6,979 nt of DNA, taken from Thermoleophilia bacterium. GTDB taxonomy: Bacteria > Actinomycetota > Thermoleophilia > Gaiellales > Gaiellaceae. The position numbers and the translations under genes were made by a program. The notes under the pieces are model-generated. The model was not told the DNA's origin and ran no database searches. It worked only from the letters and a program-made list of their open reading frames with translations. Below, piece after piece: positions 1-6,107 of the stretch (positions are counted from its first letter, which is position 1; every line of letters begins with the position of its first letter). The stretch lies in assembly GCA_016844515.1 (NCBI GenBank), contig JAERMP010000135.1, forward strand, positions 1 to 6,979, written 5' to 3'.

Positions 1-557
1 TGCGGCGTGAGCGCGATCTCCGGCACGAGCACGATCGCCCCACGCCCGCGCTCGAGGACGGAAGCGCACGCCTGGAGGTAGACCTCCGTCTTTCCACTTC
101 CGGTCGGACCGTGCAGAAGGAGGTGACCCCCTCCGCCGTCGAGCGCGGCCACGATGCGTGCGATCGCATCACGCTGAGCCGCTGTCAGCTCGTCGGGCTC
201 GGGCTCACCGGGGAGGGAGTCGGCCCAGGCGGGCGCCCGACGCTCACCGCGACGGGAGCGCGCGACGGGCGCGACGAGGGCGAATGCGCGGGCCGGTGTC
301 GACCCGTAATAGTCGGAGAGCCAGAGCGCGAGCTCCACGAGCGCGGATGGAATCCGGTCGAGAACCGGCCCGGCATCGGCGATCTCGACACCCACCGGCG
401 CTTGGACGCCAGTGTCGACCACGATTCCTCGAACGCGTCGTCCGCCGAACCCGACCGAGACGACATCCCCTCGTTCGACGTCATCGGCGACGCGGTACGT
501 GAACGCGCGGGCCAGCGCCCGCGCAGTGACGAGCGGGTAGATCTCCGCGAGGGGCAC
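1..557 (-). CDS. priA: Primosomal protein N' (PriA), N-terminal part, cut by the window edge
   Basis: PriA is the 3'-to-5' DNA helicase that recognises stalled forks and reloads the replisome. Read on the minus strand, the frame gives an N-terminal DNA-binding region (YPLVTARALARAFTYRV, then VSVGFGGRRVRGIVVDTG), the conserved LALWLSDYYGSTPARAFALV stretch at about residues 74-93, a linker, and the helicase start with Walker A GPTGSGKTEVYLQ at about residues 150-162 and VPEIALTP at the edge. About 185 residues are visible; the helicase body, zinc-binding region and C-terminus lie beyond base 1. No ATG exists in this frame; GTG at 555-557 is the only usual start codon just before the conserved region, but no clear Shine-Dalgarno precedes it, so the start is uncertain. 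The gene is divergent from the ABC ATPase gene. Identity is very secure; only the start is in doubt. Confidence 0.93.
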   Translation of the reverse strand, partial: MPLAEIYPLVTARALARAFTYRVADDVERGDVVSVGFGGRRVRGIVVDTGVQAPVGVEIADAGPVLDRIPSALVELALWLSDYYGSTPARAFALVAPVARSRRGERRAPAWADSLPGEPEPDELTAAQRDAIARIVAALDGGGGHLLLHGPTGSGKTEVYLQACASVLERGRGAIVLVPEIALTP

Positions 558-654
558 GGGGGCGAGCGTATCGCCGGTTCCGGTGGCCAGTGCTTCATGA
601 AGCTGCTGATCACGCTCTGAACCAGCAAATCTGGCCGCAATCGGACGTAACGAG

Positions 655-672
655 TGTAAGGTGCCCCTTACA
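655..672. promoter_or_regulatory. Palindromic operator 1 (TGTAAGG-N4-CCTTACA) before the transporter ATPase gene
   Basis: This is a perfect 7-bp inverted repeat around TGCC. The same arms with the same spacing recur at 1723-1740 before the binding-protein gene. Its last base is the A of the first possible ATG of the ATPase gene, so a bound protein would cover the start region. TAAGGT at 657-662 resembles an actinobacterial -10 hexamer, which would put transcription start close to the ATG. The likely ligand is the DtxR/MntR-family protein encoded at 4587-5273; this is inferred from context. The sequence is not the classical DtxR/IdeR box, though it shares an AGG...CCT dyad. Confidence 0.8.
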
Positions 673-1691
673 TGGCAGGCTCGATGATCAAGCTCGAGAG
701 CGTGACGAAGCGCTTTGGTGACGTCGTCGCGATCAACACTGCCTCACTCTGCATCGATCGCGGGGAAGTCGTTGCGATCCTGGGGCCATCCGGATGCGGG
801 AAGACGACGCTACTACGCCTCATCGCCGGCTTCGAGCGTCCTGAGGCAGGCACGATCGAGGTCGCGGGACGAACCGTCAGCGACGTGCGCACCTGGGTGC
901 CTCCGGAAGCGCGGTGTGTCGGGATGGTCTTCCAGGACTACGCGCTCTTCCCGCATCTGACCGTCGCGGAGAACATCGGCTTCGGCCTCTCTCGACGAGC
1001 ACGGCCCAGCCGGGTGCCAGAGCTCCTCTCGATCGTCGGCCTCGATGACCTGGGACGGAGGTACCCACATGAGCTCTCCGGGGGACAACAGCAGCGTGTC
1101 GCGCTCGCGCGGGCACTTGCGCCTGCGCCCGAGCTCGTCCTACTCGACGAGCCGTGGTCGAACGTCGATCCGTACCTCCGCGAGACCTTGCGCGCGGAGG
1201 TCGCCGAGATCATCCGTCCGCTCGGCGTGACAGCGGTTCTCGTCACGCATGATCGAGAAGAGGCTTTCTCCCTGGCTGACCGAGTCGTGCTCATGCGTGA
1301 CGGCGAGATCGTTCAGGACGGAACCGCCGAGGAGCTCTACTTCTCCCCCTCGTCACGCTGGGCCGCCGAGTTCGTGGGCGCCGCCAACGTGCTGACCGGC
1401 AACGTCGTCGATGGTCTCGTCGTTACGCCCATCGGCGCGTTCCCAGCAAACGGCGGCTCCGCAGACCTGAGGGCGCACGTACTCGTTCGCCCGGAGCTGC
1501 TCGAGCTCGAGCCCGACCCTGCGGGCACGGCCGAGGTCGTGGGGCGTGAGTTCCGCGGTCACGACGTCTTCTACCGCGTGCTCTTCGACGGGGTCGAGCT
1601 CGTGTCGCAGCGCCCGTCCACCGAGGTGGTCCCCCTCGGCTCGCGCGTCTCCATCAGGCTCCACGAGGGCCGCGTTCCCGTCGTCGACTGA
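672..1691 (+). CDS. fbpC: Iron(III)-type ABC transporter ATP-binding protein
   Basis: This ATPase powers import across the cytoplasmic membrane with the permease encoded at 2797-4410. Numbered from ATG 672, it has Walker A GPSGCGKT (38-45), the Q-loop VFQDYALFPHLT (86-97), the signature LSGGQQQRVALARAL (135-149), Walker B LVLLDEP (155-161), a D-loop SNVD and the H-loop histidine of VTHDREEAF (193). A C-terminal TOBE-like regulatory domain covers roughly 265-335. The length of 339 residues suits the FbpC/PotA/MalK-like class. Family alignment (MIKLESVTKRFG) favours ATG 684, four codons downstream, with a weak GGCAGG before it. ATG 672 would suit a nearly leaderless mRNA, since operator 1 leaves no room for a normal leader. 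The iron assignment rests on the binding protein and the DtxR-family neighbour; the ATPase alone does not prove it. Confidence 0.93.
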   Translation: MAGSMIKLESVTKRFGDVVAINTASLCIDRGEVVAILGPSGCGKTTLLRLIAGFERPEAGTIEVAGRTVSDVRTWVPPEARCVGMVFQDYALFPHLTVAENIGFGLSRRARPSRVPELLSIVGLDDLGRRYPHELSGGQQQRVALARALAPAPELVLLDEPWSNVDPYLRETLRAEVAEIIRPLGVTAVLVTHDREEAFSLADRVVLMRDGEIVQDGTAEELYFSPSSRWAAEFVGAANVLTGNVVDGLVVTPIGAFPANGGSADLRAHVLVRPELLELEPDPAGTAEVVGREFRGHDVFYRVLFDGVELVSQRPSTEVVPLGSRVSIRLHEGRVPVVD

Positions 1692-1722
1692 CGAGCCAAG
1701 CGCGGGTTGCGAAATCCCGATG

Positions 1723-1740
1723 TGTAAGGTCTGCCTTACA
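1723..1740. promoter_or_regulatory. Palindromic operator 2 (TGTAAGG-N4-CCTTACA) before the binding-protein gene
   Basis: A perfect 7-bp inverted repeat around TCTG, with arms and spacing identical to the site at 655-672. It lies in the 86-bp gap between the ATPase and binding-protein genes, 25 bp before the Shine-Dalgarno. The binding protein therefore probably has its own regulated promoter and is not expressed only by read-through from the ATPase gene. TAAGGT at 1725-1730 again resembles a -10 element inside the operator, which fits repression by blocking RNA polymerase. Confidence 0.8.
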
Positions 1741-1756
1741 CCGTGGCTGCGGTACG

Positions 1757-1763
1757 TCTTACA
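1757..1763. promoter_or_regulatory. Possible extra operator half-site
   Basis: TCTTACA differs by one base from the right arm CCTTACA of operator 2 and starts 23 bp after it. The partner arm expected seven plus four bases upstream is poorly conserved, so this is at most a weak accessory site. Confidence 0.25.
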
Positions 1764-1765
1764 AC

Positions 1766-1771
1766 AGGAGG
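1766..1771 (+). promoter_or_regulatory. Strong ribosome binding site AGGAGG for the binding-protein gene
   Basis: A consensus Shine-Dalgarno with a six-base spacer to GTG 1778. It fixes the start of the binding-protein gene and is the strongest ribosome binding site seen in the window, as expected for a binding protein made in excess over its membrane partners. Confidence 0.85.
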
Positions 1772-1777
1772 AGAGAG

Positions 1778-2800
1778 GTGAAGCATCCGACTGGCGCCGC
1801 TCTTGCGGCGACGGTGGCGGCCCTCGCGGTCGCAGGTAGCGCGGCGACAGCTCCTAGGCAGACGTCATCCCTGACGATCTACTCGGGTCGCGACAAGGTA
1901 CTCGTCGAGCCGGTGATGGAACGGTTCACGAAGGAAACCGGAATCGCGCTCAACGTGCGCTACGCCTCGTCCACGGTGCTGGCAACAGCGCTCGTAGAGG
2001 AAGGTGGAGACAGTCCGGCCGACGTCTTCTGGGCGACCGAGCCTGGGACACTCGGCCTCGTCTCCGCTCGCGGTCTGCTGAAGCGCCTCCCACAGGGGAC
2101 GGTCGGCAAGGTACCGTCGAGGTTCGCGACGCCGAGCCGGCGATGGGTGGGGACGAGTGCGCGCTCGCGGGTGCTCGTCTACAACACGCAGGAGCTGACG
2201 ACGGCGCAGCTGCCGACGTCGATCTGGGGACTGACGAATCCGCGCTGGAAGGGGAAGATCGGCCTTGCGCCGACGAACGGCTCGTTCCAGGCATTCCTAG
2301 GCGCAGCGATCCATCTGCAAGGCGAAGACCGCATGCGCGACTGGCTGCGCGGGCTGAAGGACAACGACGTCAAGTTCTTCCCGAACAACACGACGACTGT
2401 CCAAGCCGTCGGGCGCGGTGACGTTCTCGCAGGCCTCGTGAACCACTACTACCTCTACAACCTGCTCGCGGACAACCCCAACCTGCCTGTGCGGAACCAC
2501 TGGTTCCGGGCCGGCGACCCGGGATCGCTCGTTCTCGCTGCGGGCGTCGGGATCGTTTCCGCCACCGGGAAGGCCGCCGCAGCGCAGCGGTTCGTGGACT
2601 TCCTCCACTCGAAGTGGGCGCAGCGATTCATCGCCCGCGGCCCAGGTGCAGCTGAGTACCCACTGATCAAAGGCGTCGCTCCTCGGCCGGGACTTCCCGC
2701 GCTCAAGGACCTCAAGGGGCCAAAGTACAACCTCGGCCGGCTGGCAGCCGACCTTCCCGACGCCATTCGGCTCCTCCTCGAGGTGGGCTTCATCAAGTGA
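1778..2800 (+). CDS. fbpA: Iron(III)-type ABC transporter substrate-binding protein
   Basis: This is an exported binding protein that captures ferric iron and delivers it to the permease. The 340 residues begin with a short basic start, a hydrophobic stretch (about 7-24) and a likely signal peptidase site near SAATA/PRQ. Family marks are LTIYSGRDK (32-40), typical of the first strand in FbpA/FutA proteins, the tyrosine cluster NHYYLYN (222-228) matching the paired iron-ligand tyrosines Y224-Y225, and AEYPLIKGV (292-300) near the C-terminus. The GTG start is fixed by AGGAGG six bases upstream. No lipobox cysteine follows the signal peptide, so it is not an ordinary lipoprotein. It has its own palindromic operator upstream, and the permease start overlaps its stop. 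Manganese or an organic anion are less likely substrates, given the tyrosine motif. Confidence 0.92.
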   Translation: MKHPTGAALAATVAALAVAGSAATAPRQTSSLTIYSGRDKVLVEPVMERFTKETGIALNVRYASSTVLATALVEEGGDSPADVFWATEPGTLGLVSARGLLKRLPQGTVGKVPSRFATPSRRWVGTSARSRVLVYNTQELTTAQLPTSIWGLTNPRWKGKIGLAPTNGSFQAFLGAAIHLQGEDRMRDWLRGLKDNDVKFFPNNTTTVQAVGRGDVLAGLVNHYYLYNLLADNPNLPVRNHWFRAGDPGSLVLAAGVGIVSATGKAAAAQRFVDFLHSKWAQRFIARGPGAAEYPLIKGVAPRPGLPALKDLKGPKYNLGRLAADLPDAIRLLLEVGFIK

Positions 2801-4410
2801 TCATGAGAGCGGCGGCTTCGGTCTCGGCGCCCGGCCGCCGCTCTCCATTCCTCCTCGTCGTCGCCGCGGCGCTGGTAGGTGCCGCGGCCATGCTTCCCCT
2901 CGCGTACCTCGTCCTGAGGGCGCTCTCGGCCGACGCCGACGCACGCGCACTCGTCCCGCTCGAGACCGCAGTCGAGCTCGTGGTCGATACCGCAATGCTG
3001 TCCGTCGGTGTCGTCGCAGCAGCCCTCGCCGTGGGCGTTCCGCTCGCCTGGCTCGTGGTGAGAACCGACCTACCAGGCCGACGCCTGTGGGGGCTCGCCG
3101 CGGCGCTCCCACTCGTGATCCCGAGCTTCGTAGCCGCTCTCGCACTCCTCGGGGCGCTCGCGCCTCGCGGACTGCTCCAGGAGCTTCTCGAGCCGCTCGG
3201 CGTCGAGACACTTCCCGAGATCGCCGGGTACTGGGGTGCTCTGATGGCATTGACCCTCTCCACCTATCCGTACGTCTTCCTGCTCGTCGCGGCGGGCCTG
3301 CGCAGCGCGGATCCATCGATCGAGGACGCGGCGCGAAGTCTCGGCAAGGGTCGGGCCGCAGTGTTCTTCCGGGTTACGCTCCCCTCGGTCCGACCCGCAA
3401 TTGCGGCGGCGTCGCTCCTCGTCGCGCTCTACGTGCTGTCGGACTTTGGGGCCGTGTCGCTCATGGGCTACTCGACGCTCACGACGGGTATCTACGTCCG
3501 ATACGAGTCGCTGTTGGCGCTCGACGCGGCCGCGATCCTCGCACTCGTCCTCGTCGCCCTCGCGGTCGTCGTCGTCCTCTTAGCCGCGCGCTGGCGTCTG
3601 CGTGGAGCCAGCTATCGGAGCTCACCCGGAGCCGGGCGCTCTGTTGAGATCGTCCGGCTCGGTCGGTGGCGTTGGCCGGCGCTCGCGTTTTGCGGGATCG
3701 TCATCGGCTTCTTTCTCGTCCTGCCAATGAGTGTGCTCCTCTGGTGGTCGGCGACGGCAGACCCCATCAGCGGACGTGCCGAGATCGCTTGGGACGCGGC
3801 GCGCAACTCTGCACTCGCAGCAGGGGTGGCTGCGGCGATCTGCGTCGTGGTCGTGCTTCCCGCTGCGCTGCTGGCGTGGCGGTATCCCTCACCGCTGTCT
3901 CGCTCGCTCGAGCGCTTGACGCTCTTTCCGAGCGCGCTCCCGGGAATCGCGGTTGCGCTCGCACTTGTCTTCTTCGGCGCGCGGGCCGGCGGTTTCCTGT
4001 ACCAGAGCCTCGCGCTTCTGCTCTTCGCGTACGTCCTGCGCTTCATGCCGTACGCGCTGGCTTCGACGCGCGCCTCTCTCGACGCCGTCAACCCTCGCCT
4101 CGAGGAAGCCGCGAGGTCGCTTGGGCGAAAGCCGCTCGGAGCGACGACTGCCGTCGTGCTCCCTCTGGCTCGCTCAGGGATGCTCGCAGGCGCCGCACTG
4201 GTGTTCCTGAGCACGGTCAAGGAGTTGCCGGCGACGCTCCTCCTTCGGCCGATCGGATTCGAGACGCTTGCGACGGAGATTTGGCAGGGAACTGCCATCG
4301 GCGCCTACTCCGAGGTCGCGCCGTCTGCGCTCCTCCTGATCCTCATCGCCGCTCCACTCGTCTACGTCCTCACCTTGCAGAACGCCTGGGAACTTGGCGC
4401 GGCGGACTAG
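2797..4410 (+). CDS. fbpB: Iron(III)-type ABC transporter permease with two fused membrane domains
   Basis: A 537-residue membrane protein with about twelve hydrophobic segments. It carries both permease halves in one chain, as in FbpB/SfuB. Each half has the cytoplasmic EAA loop that docks on the ATPase: EDAARSLGKGRAAVFFRVTLP at about 176-196 and EEAARSLGRKPLGATTAVVLP at about 436-456. The near repetition of these loops shows the internal duplication. GTG 2797 overlaps the binding-protein stop as GTGA, implying coupled translation, and GAGGTGGG at 2780-2787 lies at suitable distance. ATG 2803 is the alternative start. The TAG stop (4408-4410) is formed by the first bases of the palindromic element that follows, so the native C-terminus may once have been longer or different. 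Confidence 0.94.
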   Translation: MIMRAAASVSAPGRRSPFLLVVAAALVGAAAMLPLAYLVLRALSADADARALVPLETAVELVVDTAMLSVGVVAAALAVGVPLAWLVVRTDLPGRRLWGLAAALPLVIPSFVAALALLGALAPRGLLQELLEPLGVETLPEIAGYWGALMALTLSTYPYVFLLVAAGLRSADPSIEDAARSLGKGRAAVFFRVTLPSVRPAIAAASLLVALYVLSDFGAVSLMGYSTLTTGIYVRYESLLALDAAAILALVLVALAVVVVLLAARWRLRGASYRSSPGAGRSVEIVRLGRWRWPALAFCGIVIGFFLVLPMSVLLWWSATADPISGRAEIAWDAARNSALAAGVAAAICVVVVLPAALLAWRYPSPLSRSLERLTLFPSALPGIAVALALVFFGARAGGFLYQSLALLLFAYVLRFMPYALASTRASLDAVNPRLEEAARSLGRKPLGATTAVVLPLARSGMLAGAALVFLSTVKELPATLLLRPIGFETLATEIWQGTAIGAYSEVAPSALLLILIAAPLVYVLTLQNAWELGAAD

Positions 4411-4576
4411 AGGCTTGATGCGAAATTGGGCGCGCCGTCGGGGGCGGTCACGACCAAGCTGGGCGCCAGACGTACGCGTCGTGCAGGCTCGGAGCCTGTG
4501 CGACGCGCACGGGTGGTGAGCCGGCGCCGTGTCGTGGCCGTCATCCGGCCCGCGTGAATTTCGCATCAAGCCTCTA
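4408..4576. repeat. Palindromic MITE-like element with perfect 20-bp terminal inverted repeats
   Basis: The ends, TAGAGGCTTGATGCGAAATT at 4408-4427 and its exact reverse complement at 4557-4576, are separated by 129 bp and extend one more pair (C4407, G4577). The inside is also roughly palindromic about the same centre: 4443-4454 pairs with 4531-4542 (12 bp, two GU), GGCGCC at 4462-4467 with 4523-4528, and a hairpin at 4475-4507. The whole could fold as one long imperfect stem. The outermost TA on both sides could be a duplicated TA target, as produced by IS630/mariner-type transposases, with inverted repeats starting GAGGCTTG; this is inference. It has no coding capacity. It fills the whole gap between permease and repressor genes and could also stop or attenuate transcription between them. 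Confidence 0.75.
4475..4507. other. Strong hairpin at the centre of the palindromic element
   Basis: A 15- to 16-bp stem around a CGG or single-base loop: CGCGTCG pairs with CGACGCG and CAGGCT with AGCCTG, with two G-U pairs between. As RNA the stem is unbroken. No T-run follows, so it is not a classical intrinsic terminator, but it could pause polymerase or protect the upstream message. Confidence 0.6.
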
Positions 4577-4586
4577 GGATCCCGGC

Positions 4587-5273
4587 ATGGCACAGTCGCA
4601 CGGCCACTCGGTCGACGAGTACCTCGAGACGATCTACTTCCTCGCGTTCCCGATCGGGGAGTACCGCCCGTCGACCGGGTCGACTGCGATCGCGTCGCGC
4701 GTAGCCGAGATGCTCGGAGTCTCACGCGCCTCCGCCGGTGAGATGCTCAAGCGTCTCGAGGCCGACGGGCTCGTCGAGCGCGGCGAGCAGAAGGAGGCGA
4801 TCCTGACGGACGTGGGGATCGAGCGGGCGAAGCGTGTGGTTCGCAAACACCGCATCATCGAGCGCTTCCTGACCGACTTCATGGGCTACACGGCCGCCGA
4901 GTCGCACGTGCACGCCGATGAGCTTGGTGACACGTTCACCGACGAGATGATCGAGCGGATCAACGAACGCCTTGGCCACCCGGACCGGTGCCCACATGGT
5001 TGGCCTGTCGAGCCCGAGGTCGAGCAGGCCGAAAACGCCGAGTTGGTTACCCTCGCCGACCTCGAGACCGGCCGGCCGGCCGAGATCGTGCGGCTCGCGG
5101 AGCACGACGGCGACCTCCTGCACTGGTTCTACGCCGAGGGGCTCGCCCCGGGCGCCCGGGTGGAGGTGCGCGCGGCGCAGCCCGCGGCGGGCCAGCTGAC
5201 GGTCGCCGTCGAGGGCGCCGAGCGCGCGATCGCAGAGAAGGCGGCGCTCGGAATCTACGTCCGCGCGGCGTAG
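4587..5273 (+). CDS. DtxR/MntR-family metal-dependent transcriptional repressor with C-terminal FeoA-like domain
   Basis: Probable metal sensor controlling the adjacent importer. The 228 residues show an N-terminal helix VDEYLETIYFLA (9-20), a winged helix-turn-helix (about 33-75: IASRVAEMLGVSRASAGEMLKRL, then GLVERG), a dimerisation and metal-binding region (about 80-140) and an SH3/FeoA-like tail (about 150-228), the long DtxR/IdeR layout and not the short MntR one. Ungapped alignment keeps the ancillary ligands (H88, E92, H107 for DtxR H79, E83, H98), but the primary site appears changed: E11 for M10, D111 for C102, G114 for E105, D115 for H106. The start has TAGGAT seven bases upstream, partly from the palindromic element. 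No copy of the TGTAAGG palindrome precedes it. It may be read through from operator 2, giving feedback. Whether it senses Fe or Mn cannot be told. Confidence 0.93.
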   Translation: MAQSHGHSVDEYLETIYFLAFPIGEYRPSTGSTAIASRVAEMLGVSRASAGEMLKRLEADGLVERGEQKEAILTDVGIERAKRVVRKHRIIERFLTDFMGYTAAESHVHADELGDTFTDEMIERINERLGHPDRCPHGWPVEPEVEQAENAELVTLADLETGRPAEIVRLAEHDGDLLHWFYAEGLAPGARVEVRAAQPAAGQLTVAVEGAERAIAEKAALGIYVRAA

Positions 5274-5279
5274 AACCTC

Positions 5280-5323
5280 CTTTACGGAACGCTCAAACAG
5301 CGCTTAGCGCTCGCTCATAGTGG
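5280..5323 (+). promoter_or_regulatory. Array of four 11-bp phased repeats, likely activator site
   Basis: Starting at 5280, four consecutive 11-base units carry TTTA, CTCA, CTTA and CTCA at the same place, the last three as GCTCA, GCTTA and GCTCA (5291, 5302, 5313). Repeats in step with the DNA helix, read in one direction, are the usual form of OmpR/PhoB-family response-regulator sites. The array ends 53 bp before the exported-protein gene. CATAGT at 5316-5321 may be a -10 element. A related array lies at 6016-6059. Confidence 0.5.
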
Positions 5324-5376
5324 GCTGCCACCATGTGCGCGCAAACGGGGGAAGCACGAAAGGAGACTGGGAGCAC

Positions 5377-5964
5377 ATGAAGATCAATCGTTACGCGGCG
5401 GCGGGGCTCGTGGGAGCTGGCGCACTCCTCATCGGCGGTGGCGTCGCTGTCGCCGGACCCGGCGACGGAGATCGCGGCGCACGCTGCGAGGACAGACTCG
5501 CCAAGGTTGCGGAAGAGCGCGGTGTGTCCGTCGAGCAGCTTCAGGCCGATATCAAGGCGAAGCTGCTTGCTCGCATCGACGCCGCCGAGAAAGCTGGTCG
5601 CATCTCGTCAGAGCGGGCGGCAAAGCTGAGAGAGCGGGTCTCGGAGGGCAACCTCTGCCAGGGCGCCCGCCACGCGAAGAAGCGGATCGCGGCACGCGGC
5701 ATGATTAGGGCCGCTGCGGAGTTCCTCGGGCTCGACCGGGACGAGCTCCGCGAGCAGCTGCCCGGCAACTCGCTGGCCGGCCTCGCGGAAAAGCAGGGCA
5801 AGAGCGTCGACGCTCTCGAGGCGGCGATGGTCGCCCCGGCGAAGGAACGGCTCGCCAAGGCGGTCGCGAACGGCCGGATCTCGCAGGCTCGCGCCGACGA
5901 GATAACCGAGAAGCTCGAGATGCTTGCCGAGAAGCTCGCAGCCAAGACGTTCGAGAAGAAGTAG
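5377..5964 (+). CDS. Exported helical protein with two internal repeats, function unknown
   Basis: I do not recognise a function. The 195-residue product has a signal peptide (MKINRY, hydrophobic 7-26, probable cut after AVA-26) and a mature part rich in Lys, Arg, Glu and Ala that should be almost all helix. It holds two related modules: about 41-89 (LAKVAEERGVSVEQLQ... GRISSERA... ERV) and about 133-181 (LAGLAEKQGKSVDALE... GRISQARA... EKL), plus a linker FLGLDRDELREQLPG. There are two cysteines, C37 and C94. The pattern resembles small secreted repeat proteins with a G-R-[IL]-[ST]-x-x-x-A motif seen in actinobacteria and YckD-type proteins of Firmicutes. ATG 5377 is chosen because AAAGGAG lies upstream and the signal peptide then begins properly; GTG 5320 would add a charged extension. 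The phased repeat array upstream suggests control by a stress or envelope response regulator, not by the metal repressor. Confidence 0.85.
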   Translation: MKINRYAAAGLVGAGALLIGGGVAVAGPGDGDRGARCEDRLAKVAEERGVSVEQLQADIKAKLLARIDAAEKAGRISSERAAKLRERVSEGNLCQGARHAKKRIAARGMIRAAAEFLGLDRDELREQLPGNSLAGLAEKQGKSVDALEAAMVAPAKERLAKAVANGRISQARADEITEKLEMLAEKLAAKTFEKK

Positions 5965-5982
5965 AGCTCTCGCATCTGAGCT

Positions 5983-6019
5983 CGTCGGGGCCCCGCGAGG
6001 GGCCTCGGCGTCGTTTCTT
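5983..6019 (+). terminator. Strong intrinsic terminator after the exported-protein gene
   Basis: A 12-bp stem (5983-5994 with 5999-6010, two G-U pairs) closed by a GCGA tetraloop and followed by TCGTTTCTT. It begins 18 bp after the stop codon and ends the plus-strand gene block. Confidence 0.85.
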
Positions 6020-6059
6020 AGGCAACTCTTAGAGGACTCACATGCCGTTCTCAGGGGAG
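6016..6059 (+). promoter_or_regulatory. Second array of four 11-bp phased repeats
   Basis: Units starting at 6016, 6027, 6038 and 6049 begin TCTTAG, TCTTAG, TCACAT and TCTCAG, so three of four share TCTYAG at exact multiples of 11 bases. The core CTYA and the period match the array at 5280-5323. The array overlaps the tail of the terminator just before it, and no plus-strand protein gene follows, so any transcript it drives would be short and non-coding or antisense to the metK 3' end. Confidence 0.5.
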
Positions 6060-6107
6060 CGCGCTTTGATGGGGGACTCGCACTCCCTCTGATCGATTGC
6101 CCTCCAC

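Noticed and set aside
111..620. 169-codon plus-strand open frame and a 151-codon minus-strand frame (185-640)
   Set aside because: Both overlap priA in other frames; their proteins are low-complexity Arg/Ser/Gly-rich, while the priA frame gives clear family motifs.
1692..1722. Hairpin CGGG...CCCG after the ATPase gene as a terminator
   Set aside because: Only four base pairs, with no T-run; too weak to call.
2793..3316. Long minus-strand open frames opposite the permease
   Set aside because: They are high-GC shadow frames with Arg/Ser/Ala-rich translation and no start context; the plus frame has membrane segments and EAA loops.
5299..5311. AGCGCT-T-AGCGCT palindrome as a separate operator
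   Set aside because: It lies inside the 11-bp phased array and is better explained as part of two repeat units; AGCGCT is self-complementary, so the dyad carries little information.
6042..6092. 16-codon plus-strand frame within the second phased array
   Set aside because: It has no Shine-Dalgarno, lies inside the repeat array and is too short to judge as a gene.
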